Positions 48,546 through 57,232 of a DNA stretch of 64,000 bases are shown piece after piece. The stretch covers positions 102,623 through 166,622 of the forward strand of contig CALODL010000013.1 in the NCBI GenBank assembly GCA_942492115.1, read 5' to 3'. Origin of the DNA: CALODL01 sp942492115 (GTDB lineage: Bacteria > Planctomycetota > Phycisphaerae > UBA1845 > CAIVHJ01). Position numbers and translations under genes: made by a program. Under the pieces are notes generated by a model. That model had not been told where the DNA came from. It made no database searches and was given only the letters and a program-made list of their open reading frames with translations. Within the stretch, counting starts at the first letter, position 1, and every line of letters starts with the position of its first letter.

Positions 48546-51182
48546 TTAGCGCAGTTTCCATAGGTGCGCGGGCTGCTGTCGTCTGGTAGTCAACTTGGCT
48601 CCACGAACAACGAGTTGGTCCCCCTGCAGTTGTCCGAAACTCCCAGCGAATGAAATGCCGTAGATCCCGACGGCGGGTACAACGTTCACCCTGGCGGTCC
48701 CTACAGAAACCGCGCGGGCACGCACAGTTGTCACGCGCAACCATGAATCACGCGCGCCATACCTGACGTCGGCGGGCGCTACACTTCCACCCAGTGCATC
48801 GATCCGCCCGTACCCGAACTCCGGGATACCATGAGCGAACGTCGTCCATCTCGGATCTGGGATGATGTCATGCAGTGCAAGCACAAGCGGATCGGTTGTC
48901 AGGTCGACATAGACGCTGGCTATCGCGCGATCATCCGAGACCGATTGCCGGCGGACCCAGACCTCGAGGTACACGTCCTGATCGAGAACCAGAGCAGCAC
49001 TCGAATCCGGCAGGACTTTTGCAACGCCAGCGGGGGACGGCCGAGGCACTGCGATCACCTGAATCGTCAGCGTTTCAGGCATCACCGGGGCCGGGCCTCC
49101 GACTGGCCCCGCGCATCCGGGACAATCGGCGCAACCCGAGCCGAAACATCCGAGGAAGGCAGCGTAGTCCGCAGTCCCGACGCACAATTGCATATCACCA
49201 TCGAAGTTGGCGCTGACACACTGGTCTTCGGCGGCAAAACACTGACCGAAACATGCGGAAAACAGGCTGAAATCTCCAGTGCCCATGACCCCGTTGAAAT
49301 CGAGGTCGAACACACACCAGGCACAGCCATCTTCATCCTCATCACAGTGCTCACACTCGTCCATGCACGGGTCCGTACCCGCGGCCTCACAGATCCCATT
49401 CGCACAGAACTCCGCACCGTTACAGAACTGGCCGTCACTGCAGTCGATCGGCGTGCCGGCACACAAGGCGGCCGCACACAAGTCGTTCTCCGTGCACGCC
49501 TCGAAGTCATTGCAGGGATCGTTGTTGGGCTGGTGGGTCACCTCCCCAGTTGCGGCATTGCACAGATCATCGGTGCACTCGTTCGCATCGTCCAGAGGCA
49601 TGATGCCCCCATCTGCGGGGTCGCAACACTCGGTTGCCAGATCGTAGTTGATTGGGTGCGTGACACTGCCGGACAGAACGTCACACACGTCGTCCGTGCA
49701 ACCGTTGTCATCGTCCACAAGCACCGTGCCGCCGTCCGCCGGATTACAGCATTCAGTCCCCACATCGTAGTTCGGCGTGTTGGTAACTTCGCCGGTCGCG
49801 ACCATGCACGCATCGATCGTGCAAGAGCTGCCATCGTCAATTTGATCCAGGGCCCCGGTTGCCGGGTCACAACAATCGATCACGTCGTCGTAGTTCGGCA
49901 CGTTGGCACACCCGAAAACGGGATCACAACTGTCCGTCGTGCAGAAACTGCTGTCATCGCAATTCAGCGCCGTCCCGGCGACACAGACCTGAGCCAGGCA
50001 TGTCTCGAGGCCGTTACAGATGTCGCCATCATCACATTCCAGGCTGGCCGTACACTCGGTACACTTGGGTATCGTATCACCCGTACACACCCCGCCACCA
50101 TCACAAGCATCGTTCTCGGTACAGCTGTTGCTATCGTTACATGCCGCCCCCGCATCAATTACGTTCGTACAGCCGGTCAGAGAGTTGCACCCCTCGATCG
50201 TACACACATTGAAGTCGTTACAGTCCACAGCAGGATCCAGAGATGTCCCGGCGCACGCACCACCCGCGTCGCACTGATCGCCCAACGTGCAGGCATCACC
50301 GTCATCACACGCCGCTCCTTCATCAGGCGTGTTCGTGCAGCCCGTGACCAGGTCACACGCATCGATCGTGCACGAGTTGCCATCATTGCAATCGACAGGC
50401 GGATCGATTGGCGTGTTGACGCAATTGTTGCCATCAAACGAATCTACCGTGCAGGCATTGCTATCATCGCAATCATTGATGGTCACCTGCGCGGAGCCGC
50501 TACGCGCGGGCAACACCACCGCCGCATCCGCCGCGGAAGTCAACCGCGTCATCTGGGGTGGCGCATCCAATGCAAACTCAAAGGTCATCAGGCCGGCCAC
50601 ATCGGCTTGGAAAGTCAGTGTGGCCACGATTCCGTCGGCCTGGATCGAACTGTCCAGGATGCCGACGGCATAGTGCAGTGTCCCGGGAACATCATTTTCG
50701 AGGAGTTCGATCCATCCAGATGCGGGTGGGGGAACGACATCGGCTGGATCGGCCGACACCAGCGACACCAGGGCCGCATCGTAGCTGATCACAGCTTCCA
50801 GGCCGTTGATGGGTAATGACAGGTTCGCCACATCTAGGGTCACGGTCACGAGATCGCCGACTTCAACGGAATTGGAGCCGGCTGCGAGATTCAGCGCAAC
50901 GTCGGCGGTTTCGACAGTCAATACGCAGGGAGCACCGACCACGAAGGGTATGGCGGTGTTGCTGGAATCACGCAGCCGTGAACCGGGTTCGGCAACGACC
51001 GCGATCTCGAACGTCGTCCCAACCGTCGCGCCACTGGAGACTTGCAGGACATAGCCAGCTAGATAGCGCGGCGTGGCTCCTGCCCCGGCATGACCGGCCA
51101 GAGACGCCGAACCGGTTCGCAAGTTAGCACAGTCCAGCCCAACAAACGTGTCGTTGAGAGCACTGAACAGGTAATCTGGTCT
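48546..51182 (-). CDS. Secreted cohesin/dockerin-like cysteine-repeat protein, 5' end lost at junction
   Basis: The native frame begins near RPDYLF at about 51,182; codons further upstream are the antisense of a kdsB fragment and do not belong. What remains (about 878 aa) aligns with the C-terminal third of the 3348-aa protein. It has the end of one cohesin-like domain, a second cohesin-like domain (NGLEAVISYDAALVSLVSAD), and a CTDC array. Three 41-aa ECC repeats, a dockerin-like pair (FDLDFNGVMGTGDFSLFSAC, FDGDMQLCVGTADYAAFLGC) and a final cohesin-like domain follow. The end is WKLR then TAA. Signal peptide and N-terminal modules are missing because of the join. It is likely an extracellular matrix component like its paralogues. 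Confidence 0.8.
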   Translation of the reverse strand, partial: RPDYLFSALNDTFVGLDCANLRTGSASLAGHAGAGATPRYLAGYVLQVSSGATVGTTFEIAVVAEPGSRLRDSSNTAIPFVVGAPCVLTVETADVALNLAAGSNSVEVGDLVTVTLDVANLSLPINGLEAVISYDAALVSLVSADPADVVPPPASGWIELLENDVPGTLHYAVGILDSSIQADGIVATLTFQADVAGLMTFEFALDAPPQMTRLTSAADAAVVLPARSGSAQVTINDCDDSNACTVDSFDGNNCVNTPIDPPVDCNDGNSCTIDACDLVTGCTNTPDEGAACDDGDACTLGDQCDAGGACAGTSLDPAVDCNDFNVCTIEGCNSLTGCTNVIDAGAACNDSNSCTENDACDGGGVCTGDTIPKCTECTASLECDDGDICNGLETCLAQVCVAGTALNCDDSSFCTTDSCDPVFGCANVPNYDDVIDCCDPATGALDQIDDGSSCTIDACMVATGEVTNTPNYDVGTECCNPADGGTVLVDDDNGCTDDVCDVLSGSVTHPINYDLATECCDPADGGIMPLDDANECTDDLCNAATGEVTHQPNNDPCNDFEACTENDLCAAALCAGTPIDCSDGQFCNGAEFCANGICEAAGTDPCMDECEHCDEDEDGCAWCVFDLDFNGVMGTGDFSLFSACFGQCFAAEDQCVSANFDGDMQLCVGTADYAAFLGCFGSGCADCPGCAGPVGGPAPVMPETLTIQVIAVPRPSPAGVAKVLPDSSAALVLDQDVYLEVWVRRQSVSDDRAIASVYVDLTTDPLVLALHDIIPDPRWTTFAHGIPEFGYGRIDALGGSVAPADVRYGARDSWLRVTTVRARAVSVGTARVNVVPAVGIYGISFAGSFGQLQGDQLVVRGAKLTTRRQQPAHLWKLR
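49530..49895 (-). repeat. Three tandem 41-aa ECC repeats
   Basis: Three units of about 122 bp matching the nine-unit array at 29235-30330 (NYD...ECC.PADGG...DD...CTDD.C...G.VTH). They mark the truncated protein as a paralogue of the 3348-aa protein. Confidence 0.75.
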
Positions 51183-51190
51183 CGACCCTT
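51180..51190. other. Junction of two unrelated genome segments
   Basis: To the left, a GC-rich planctomycete-type gene on the minus strand is cut within a cohesin-like domain. To the right, a plus-strand kdsB is cut within its C-terminal third, and all later genes are Bacteroidota-like with more AT. No insertion sequence, tRNA or direct repeat is seen at the point. An assembly or cloning chimera fits best. Confidence 0.8.
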
Positions 51191-51371
51191 TAAGGCGGAG
51201 ATTCTCCGGAAATTGATCAAACTTCCGGCCTCGCCCCTTGAAAAGGCCGAATCCCTGGAACAACTCAGGTGGCTGGAAAACGCTTATCCCATCCAAACCG
51301 TTCTCACTGACCATAAATCCATTGGCGTCGATACCCCTGAGGATCTTGAGAAAATTGCTAAACTGATTTAA
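51189..51371 (+). CDS. kdsB: 3-deoxy-manno-octulosonate cytidylyltransferase, C-terminal fragment
   Basis: About 60 codons ending in TAA match the C-terminus of KdsB: FKAEILRKL, then LPASPLEKAESLEQLRWLEN and SIGVDTPEDLEKIAKLI. KdsB activates Kdo as CMP-Kdo for lipopolysaccharide synthesis in the cytoplasm. The intact enzyme is about 250 aa, so roughly three quarters are missing, including the nucleotide-binding N-terminus. The codons before 51189 are planctomycete-type antisense sequence. The stop is directly adjacent to the stop of the convergent FtsX permease gene. Confidence 0.85.
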   Translation, partial: FKAEILRKLIKLPASPLEKAESLEQLRWLENAYPIQTVLTDHKSIGVDTPEDLEKIAKLI

Positions 51372-53822
51372 CTATTCGTGATGCAGCACATCGGCCGGAT
51401 TGGACGTGGCAGCCCTGTATGCAAGGATTGATACAGCCAGAATGGAGATCAGAATTGCCGTCATCGCAGCAATGGCATAAATCCATGGCTGAAAACCAAT
51501 ATTATAAGGAAAATCCTTCAACCAGTTTTGCATAAAAAGAAAAGCCAGAATCCAGGCCAGTACAACCGAGATGCTTACCAAAGAGACAATTTCCCTGGAA
51601 ACATTGAGCACCACCTCACCAACGGAGGCTCCCATCGCTTTTCGGATCCCAATCTCACGGGTCCTGCGATGTGTATTGTGAATGGTCAGTCCGAATAAGC
51701 CCAGGCAGGCTATAAAGGTAGCCATGATGGAAAACAGTAGGGACAATCTGCCTGTTCGGCGCTCTTCATTATAATAATTATCCAGCTCTTCATCCAGGAA
51801 GAAATATTGAAAGGGGGCTTCACCAGTCATGGAGAGCCAGGTTTTTCTGATTTTGTCAATGGTGATTGGAATTCCCTTTCCGGCTACACCTAAACGGATG
51901 GTAATGTAACCGGCCCAGTCATGCGCTTCTGGCTTATACCTGACCATGTATGGGCCCACTGGTTCATATAAAGAGCTATGATGAAAATTTTCGAGAACAC
52001 CAATGATTCTCAGCTTATTGGTATCACCCTCCAGGGTGGTCTCGAGAATCACCGTACTGAAAGGGTCCTCCAGCTCATACTCATCAATAGCAGCCTGGTT
52101 AACCAGGATGGCACTGGTATCACCCGGATGATTATAGTCAAAGAAACGGCTACGCTCCCCCACCAGTCTGAACCCATAAGCATTCATAAAATCCCGGTCC
52201 ACGTAGTTTGTGGCAAAGAGGAAATTCTTTGAAGCGTCCCTCCCTTCAATCTGGTAAGTCTCGGTACTATTGTCAAATCCCAGATAAGTTGTTGAATTGC
52301 TTGCACTGGCCACACCCGGGATTCTCTCAAGTTCCCGACAGAAGGTTTGTATGCTTTTGCCAAGGGGATAAACTCTTTTCAGGACCACCAGCTGATTTTT
52401 CTCATAACCAAGTTCTTTGTTGAGCATATATTTGAGCTGATTGGCTACAATGAGGGTTCCAACAATAATGGCCACCGATATGGTGAACTGAACGATTACC
52501 ATGATATTTCTGAATAGCACCGTTTTACGCCCTTTATTGTTTCCGCCCCGGAATCCTTCCACGGGTGAGAAACGAGACATAAAAAGGGCCGGATAAATCC
52601 CACTCAGCAGGCCTACAAAAATGGCCAGCAGAATAAAAAGGGGAAGCAGGAATATATTCCGATTGGAGTCCATCCTCAGGTTAAGCTCCATAGTCCTGTT
52701 GAACATGGGGAGGGTAATCTCCACAATGATCAGGGCAAAAAGCAGGGCAAACAAGCTGAGCAAAACCGATTCAATCAGAAATTGCCATATAATCAATTTC
52801 CGGTCCGAACCGGCCACTTTCCTCAGTCCAATTTCTCTGAATCTTGCAGAGGACCTCGCAGTGGAGAGGTTCATAAAATTTATGGAAGCGATAAGAAGGA
52901 TGAAAAATGCTACAAGGGAAAATATTTTTATGTAAAGACCATCATTTACCGGCCGGAAACAAATTTCCAGGCCTATCTCAATATCTGGCTGAAGGTGGAT
53001 ATCCTTCAGCGCCTGGAGATAAACGCCGTATCTATTACCGCCCGCTTTCCACTCTTCAGGCCCCACACCGAGATAGGCCTCCAGTTCACCCCTGATGTGA
53101 GCCTGCATCACCTTTTCCATCTTCTTTTCCACCTCGACAGGATCTGCACGTGGTTTTAGGAGCACATAAGAGAAAATTGAATTCTGAAACCAGGTCTCCT
53201 CCCGTGAATACTCCAGGGTACTCATGGAGGCTATAAAATCGGCAAAGAAATGGGAATTTTCCGGCAAGGCTTCTATCACGCCGGTAACCACATAATAATT
53301 GCTGTCACGATTGACAGTTAAAGGCAGCCCCAGCGGATCCTGGTCGCCAAAATACTCAAGGGCCTTTTCCCTGGTAATCACCACCGATTTGGGCCTGGTC
53401 AAAGCAGTAAAAGGGTCGCCCTTAATGAAGTTGATGGTGAATATGTTAAAAATCGAAGAGTCAGCAAATAAAAAATGATCTTCAATTTTTTTCTCTCCAT
53501 CGTACCAGATTAGCTGCTGGTTGAAAACATCAAAACGTACAAATTTTTCAATCTCAGGAATCTCTTCTGCAAAGGTGGGGGCCATTGCCATGGAGGTCCA
53601 TGCACCCCGGAATCCCTGATCGCCGATGCCTCCATCAATATATAGCCTGTAGATTTGATTGCTATGCTCGTGAAAGCGGTCGAAGCTTTTCTCCTTGATT
53701 ATGAAGAGCAATATCAGGATGGAGCTGGCAAGCCCAATGGCGAGCCCTGATACATTGATCAGGGTAAAAGCACTGTTCTTGCTGATGTTTCGGAGTGCAA
53801 CCTTAAAGTAATTTCTCCACAT
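51372..53822 (-). CDS. FtsX-like ABC transporter permease (MacB-type)
   Basis: An 816-aa inner-membrane protein of the long Bacteroidota type with eight predicted membrane helices. A TM helix (about 21-41) leads to a first periplasmic MacB_PCD-like domain, followed by three TM helices of the first FtsX domain (from about 285: IFSLVAFFILLIASINFMNL). A further TM (IMVIVQFTISVAIIVGTLIV), a second periplasmic domain and a final three-helix FtsX domain with REIGIRKAMGAS and a C-terminal NPADVLHHE follow. These permeases pair with an ATPase in mechanotransmission or export of peptides or lipoproteins, but no ATPase gene lies beside it. The start MWRNYFKVALRNISKN is typical of the family. The gene lies 148 bp after the SiaB-like gene, a gap in which I see no feature. 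Confidence 0.9.
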   Translation of the reverse strand: MWRNYFKVALRNISKNSAFTLINVSGLAIGLASSILILLFIIKEKSFDRFHEHSNQIYRLYIDGGIGDQGFRGAWTSMAMAPTFAEEIPEIEKFVRFDVFNQQLIWYDGEKKIEDHFLFADSSIFNIFTINFIKGDPFTALTRPKSVVITREKALEYFGDQDPLGLPLTVNRDSNYYVVTGVIEALPENSHFFADFIASMSTLEYSREETWFQNSIFSYVLLKPRADPVEVEKKMEKVMQAHIRGELEAYLGVGPEEWKAGGNRYGVYLQALKDIHLQPDIEIGLEICFRPVNDGLYIKIFSLVAFFILLIASINFMNLSTARSSARFREIGLRKVAGSDRKLIIWQFLIESVLLSLFALLFALIIVEITLPMFNRTMELNLRMDSNRNIFLLPLFILLAIFVGLLSGIYPALFMSRFSPVEGFRGGNNKGRKTVLFRNIMVIVQFTISVAIIVGTLIVANQLKYMLNKELGYEKNQLVVLKRVYPLGKSIQTFCRELERIPGVASASNSTTYLGFDNSTETYQIEGRDASKNFLFATNYVDRDFMNAYGFRLVGERSRFFDYNHPGDTSAILVNQAAIDEYELEDPFSTVILETTLEGDTNKLRIIGVLENFHHSSLYEPVGPYMVRYKPEAHDWAGYITIRLGVAGKGIPITIDKIRKTWLSMTGEAPFQYFFLDEELDNYYNEERRTGRLSLLFSIMATFIACLGLFGLTIHNTHRRTREIGIRKAMGASVGEVVLNVSREIVSLVSISVVLAWILAFLFMQNWLKDFPYNIGFQPWIYAIAAMTAILISILAVSILAYRAATSNPADVLHHE

Positions 53823-53970
53823 TGATCATTCTTTCGCTACAAATGGAACAGTTTTCATGCCACAAAGTTTAAATTATTGCTAATAAAAGAAATAGGTGAA
53901 ACTCACTTTAGGGCCTTTGTAGCAGTGATGTCCGGAAGCGGACTGGAAGTGCACGAAATAGGACACCCCA

Positions 53971-54483
53971 TTAAAGATCGAGAACCACTCTGAAGGTATA
54001 GATTGAATACCCTCCTTTCAACTCCTTAAAAGTATATTCCAGTTTATTCCCAGCAGTCTTTGCCATCTCAATAAAACCAAGTCCGGCCCCACCTTTGGGA
54101 GAAAACTTGCCGTTGGTAATGGTCGATTTATAAAGGTCCTTTAACTCCTCTCTATTCTGCTTATTCACATTGTCGATTATGGAACGAAGTAAGGCTACGT
54201 CATCCTTTTTGACGGGGTTCGTGGTAATCAGCTCAATGGAACTGTTGCCTCGGTTGATATAACAGGCAGGGCAAAGCCCATCCTTCTCAGTGCTGACACA
54301 CTGAATCTGATCACTGTATTTCGTGATGTTCTCAAGGGCCTCAATCATCACAGAGATCATCTTCTTGTAGGTTCTGAAGGAAATCTCGTGTTCCTGAGAT
54401 GCAATCTTAAACTCCGACAACAACTGATCAATCGTGCTGAAAGAAAGTGGACCTTGATATGACAGGATTGACTTGCTAAGCAT
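53971..54483 (-). CDS. SiaB-family protein kinase-like (DUF6272)
   Basis: A 170-aa cytoplasmic protein resembling the SiaB/DUF6272 group, which has a histidine-kinase-like ATPase fold and phosphorylates STAS-type partners in SiaABC-like switches. Visible motifs are an N-box-like EALENITKYS (49-58) and a G-box-like KGGAGLGFIEMAK (130-142), preceded by LKDLYKSTITNGKFS, which is typical of the family. Cys62, Cys71 and Cys74 (LCPACY) form a possible metal or redox site that I do not know from the family in general. It follows rnhA by 41 bp on the same strand. No STAS or phosphatase partner is in the window. Family assignment is from memory of conserved motifs. Confidence 0.7.
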   Translation of the reverse strand: MLSKSILSYQGPLSFSTIDQLLSEFKIASQEHEISFRTYKKMISVMIEALENITKYSDQIQCVSTEKDGLCPACYINRGNSSIELITTNPVKKDDVALLRSIIDNVNKQNREELKDLYKSTITNGKFSPKGGAGLGFIEMAKTAGNKLEYTFKELKGGYSIYTFRVVLDL

Positions 54484-54524
54484 GGCAACTCAAATTTAAT
54501 ACCGACAATTTAAGAAAAACTCGA

Positions 54525-55004
54525 TTACGATTCTTCTATGTTATCCACATATCCCGAATCGATCAAAAGTTTACTCCCCCCATGACTGGCTTCAACAGCC
54601 AGTTGATCACAACGCTCATTCTCCGGGATATTGGCATGACCCTTTACCCAAATGAAAGAGACGCTGTCGATTCTTCTGTAAACTTCCAGGAACTCTTTCC
54701 AAAGATCGGGATTCTTCTTATTCTTAAATCTTTTTGCTTCCCAGTTAAATACCCATCTCTTATTTACAGATTCGGAAACGTACTTCGAATCTGTATAAAT
54801 CTTCACCGGAAGATCATACCGTTTTAAACTCTGCAATCCCCTGATCACCGCCAGGAGCTCCATCCGGTTATTGGTGGTCAATTGGAATCCTTCTGATAAC
54901 TCTCTGCGGTGTTTGCCGTAGATCATTACCACACCATAACCTCCCGGTCCCGGATTTCCTCTGGCTGCTCCGTCTGTATAGATGACTATTTCACCTGCCT
55001 TCAT
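54525..55004 (-). CDS. rnhA: Ribonuclease HI
   Basis: A 159-aa protein with the full RNase HI active site: Asp11 in IYTDGAARGNPGPGGYG, Glu49 in NNRMELLAV, Asp72 in YTDSKYV, Asp133 in ERCDQLA, and the loop His123 in VKGHANIPEN. It cleaves the RNA strand of RNA-DNA hybrids in the cytoplasm. Length is normal for the bacterial enzyme. It starts 7 bp after the DPP7-like peptidase stop, so it is probably in the same transcript; rnhB lies upstream in the same group. Confidence 0.95.
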   Translation of the reverse strand: MKAGEIVIYTDGAARGNPGPGGYGVVMIYGKHRRELSEGFQLTTNNRMELLAVIRGLQSLKRYDLPVKIYTDSKYVSESVNKRWVFNWEAKRFKNKKNPDLWKEFLEVYRRIDSVSFIWVKGHANIPENERCDQLAVEASHGGSKLLIDSGYVDNIEES

Positions 55005-55011
55005 GGTTGCA

Positions 55012-57180
55012 TCACTTCATCAAAGTCATCTCTTCCACGAGATGCCCGGCACCGGCAAGTTTATCGATAATAAAAAGGACATACCTTATATCCACATTGA
55101 TACACTTCTGAAGCTCTGGCTCAAATGCTATATCGCCACTCATTGCCTCCCAGTTTCCGTCAAAAGCAATCCCAAGCAGCTCGCCTTTGCCATTAATCAC
55201 AGGACTTCCGGAGTTTCCTCCAGTGATATCATTGTTGGTGGTAAAACATACATTTAAATGATCCCCCGAAGCATATTGGCCGAAGTCCTTATCTTCAATC
55301 AAGGCTTTCAGTTTGTCTGGAACCACAAACTCAAAGGAGTCGGGATTTTCTTTTTCCAGAATCCCTTCCTGAGTGGTAAAGTGGGTATAATATACTGCAT
55401 CCCTTGGAATATAGCCACCTACCGTTCCATAGGTAAGCCGCATGGTTGAGTTTGCATTGGAGTAGAAATCCTTATCGGGCTGCATTTCAATAAGCCCCTT
55501 CATATAAAGCCTGCTCCCCTGTTCCGATTTTAACAGATAGGCTGCCAGGTCCCCATTTATCTCTATATATTTCCGGGATGCCTGGTAAGCGACAAAGGCA
55601 GGATCTTTCTCAAGCGCTTTCAGAGATGGCTTATTTAGAAAGTTTTTGAATTTAACTTCATCTACCACAAAAGACTTTTTAAAATAATGATCCACATACT
55701 TGTTGATATTTCCCTTGTATTTCTCTTTTACTTCGATGATGTTGGATGGAAGATAGACATCATCCAGGTTTTCGATGAGCAGGCCTATCATTGCCGTCAT
55801 TACCTTTTTGTCGGTGGGAGGGTTATAATTCTTGTAGAAGCCAGCAGCCTGAACCCGAAGCGCGTCAATCGCCTCCGCCACGGCCTGGGGATTCTCATCT
55901 TCATTCATCAGCGCCTTCTGAAGGGCTTCCAGGGACCTGGAGAAGTAGACCGACTCCATGCCTCCACCCCTGCCGACTGTCTCCGAAAGAAATTGCGCTG
56001 CATTTTTTAAGGCATTACGGTCCTCCACAGAACTATGTATCTCATCAAGGACATCTCCGTAAAGTGCTATACGCGCTTCATCCTGGTTCATCCACTGGGT
56101 AAACTGGCTTTCAAGGGCCTGCTTTTTTGCAAGGACATTCAGATTCTTCAAGCCCTCCGCTTGTCCGATGGAGTATTTCCAATAATTTGCTGAACGGGCA
56201 TATTTTGATGCATACTGAAGCCTGACGGTTTCATTTGCGCGCATATCTTCCATCTGGAGATCTTGTTTGATGCCCCTGATTAGAATCCTGTTGGGGTGAG
56301 TGATCTCTAAAAGTTCATTTATTTCCCATGAAGTAAGATAACGATCGGTGCTTCCCGGGAAGCCCAGGACCATGGCATAATCGTCCTTCTCATAACCCTT
56401 CAGAGAAACCGGAAGATAGTGCTTTGATTTCAAGGGAATATTGTCAGGGCTATACTCGGCAGGCTTTCCATCAGGAGCGGTGTAGACTCTGAACATGGAG
56501 AAATCGCCCGTATGCCTGGGCCACTCCCAGTTATCGGTATCACCGCCAAACTTACCGATGGACTCGGGTGGTGCTCCCACAAGCCTCACATCCCTGTAGG
56601 TTTGGGTAATAAAAAGGAAAAAACGATTATTGTTGTACATGCTCCTCACGTAAGCCTCGTAATCATTATCGGCTGTAGCTCCAGAGGCAATGGATTGCGA
56701 GAGTGAACGAATCCTTGCCCTGCGGGCCTGCGGATCCATCTCCTCGTTAAGTTCCGCGACAAACTGATCGCTCACCTCCTCCATGCGTACCAGGAAGGTG
56801 ATGGTTTTCCCTTCATTGGGTAATTCCTCGTCTCTTGTCATTGCCCAGAAGCCATCCCTAAGATAATCCTTCTCTACGGTACTGTGAGACTGAATTTCAC
56901 CGTAGCCACAGTGATGATTTGTCAGGAGCAGTCCGTCGGGTGAAACCAGTTCAGCAGTACAAGAGCCCCTGTCCAGAGCCCCCACGGCATCCTTCAGGCT
57001 TGCCTGATTTATACTATATATCTGCTCATAGCTAAGCTCCAATCCCATTTCAGTCATCTCATCCATATTCATCTTCTCCAGTAGACTTAAGAGCCACATC
57101 CCCTCATCAGCTTTCACCCCTGCCTGGAACATGGAAATAACAGCAAGGAGGGCAATTACAAACTTTCTCATCTTATGCAT
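55012..57180 (-). CDS. S46-family dipeptidyl-peptidase, DPP7 type
   Basis: A 722-aa exported serine peptidase. A signal peptide (MHKMRKFVIALLAVISMFQA) is followed by the S46 double-beta-barrel catalytic domain with triad residues His90 (LTNHHCGYG), Asp227 (NWEWPRHTGDFS) and Ser659 (GGNSGSPV), with a helical domain between. S46 enzymes remove dipeptides from peptide N-termini in the periplasm and feed peptide catabolism in Bacteroidota. Gly675 in AFDGNWE sits where DPP7 of Porphyromonas gingivalis has Gly673 and DPP11 has Arg673. This suggests preference for hydrophobic P1 residues over Asp/Glu. The gene lies 52 bp after rnhB and directly before rnhA. Confidence 0.93.
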   Translation of the reverse strand: MHKMRKFVIALLAVISMFQAGVKADEGMWLLSLLEKMNMDEMTEMGLELSYEQIYSINQASLKDAVGALDRGSCTAELVSPDGLLLTNHHCGYGEIQSHSTVEKDYLRDGFWAMTRDEELPNEGKTITFLVRMEEVSDQFVAELNEEMDPQARRARIRSLSQSIASGATADNDYEAYVRSMYNNNRFFLFITQTYRDVRLVGAPPESIGKFGGDTDNWEWPRHTGDFSMFRVYTAPDGKPAEYSPDNIPLKSKHYLPVSLKGYEKDDYAMVLGFPGSTDRYLTSWEINELLEITHPNRILIRGIKQDLQMEDMRANETVRLQYASKYARSANYWKYSIGQAEGLKNLNVLAKKQALESQFTQWMNQDEARIALYGDVLDEIHSSVEDRNALKNAAQFLSETVGRGGGMESVYFSRSLEALQKALMNEDENPQAVAEAIDALRVQAAGFYKNYNPPTDKKVMTAMIGLLIENLDDVYLPSNIIEVKEKYKGNINKYVDHYFKKSFVVDEVKFKNFLNKPSLKALEKDPAFVAYQASRKYIEINGDLAAYLLKSEQGSRLYMKGLIEMQPDKDFYSNANSTMRLTYGTVGGYIPRDAVYYTHFTTQEGILEKENPDSFEFVVPDKLKALIEDKDFGQYASGDHLNVCFTTNNDITGGNSGSPVINGKGELLGIAFDGNWEAMSGDIAFEPELQKCINVDIRYVLFIIDKLAGAGHLVEEMTLMK

Positions 57181-57232
57181 TTTTTGATCCTTAAATATTC
57201 AGAATTTTCAAATGCAAATATGGCAAAATGTT

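Noticed and set aside
48373..48744. 123-codon minus-strand open frame over the end of the truncated giant gene
   Set aside because: It overlaps the real frame out of phase, has no recognisable domain and no ribosome binding site.
51090..51188. Upstream codons extending the kdsB fragment to an ATG at 51090
   Set aside because: They are antisense of the planctomycete-type gene; KdsB-like sequence begins only at about 51,189.
51180..51190. Junction as a horizontal transfer or integration site
   Set aside because: No integrase, IS, tRNA or direct repeat lies near, and both genes at the point are cut. A chimera is simpler, though only read data can settle it.
51183..51314. Upstream codons extending the truncated cohesin/dockerin-like protein to an ATG at 51314
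   Set aside because: These 44 codons are the exact antisense of the kdsB fragment and show no similarity to the paralogues, so the ATG is not a real start.
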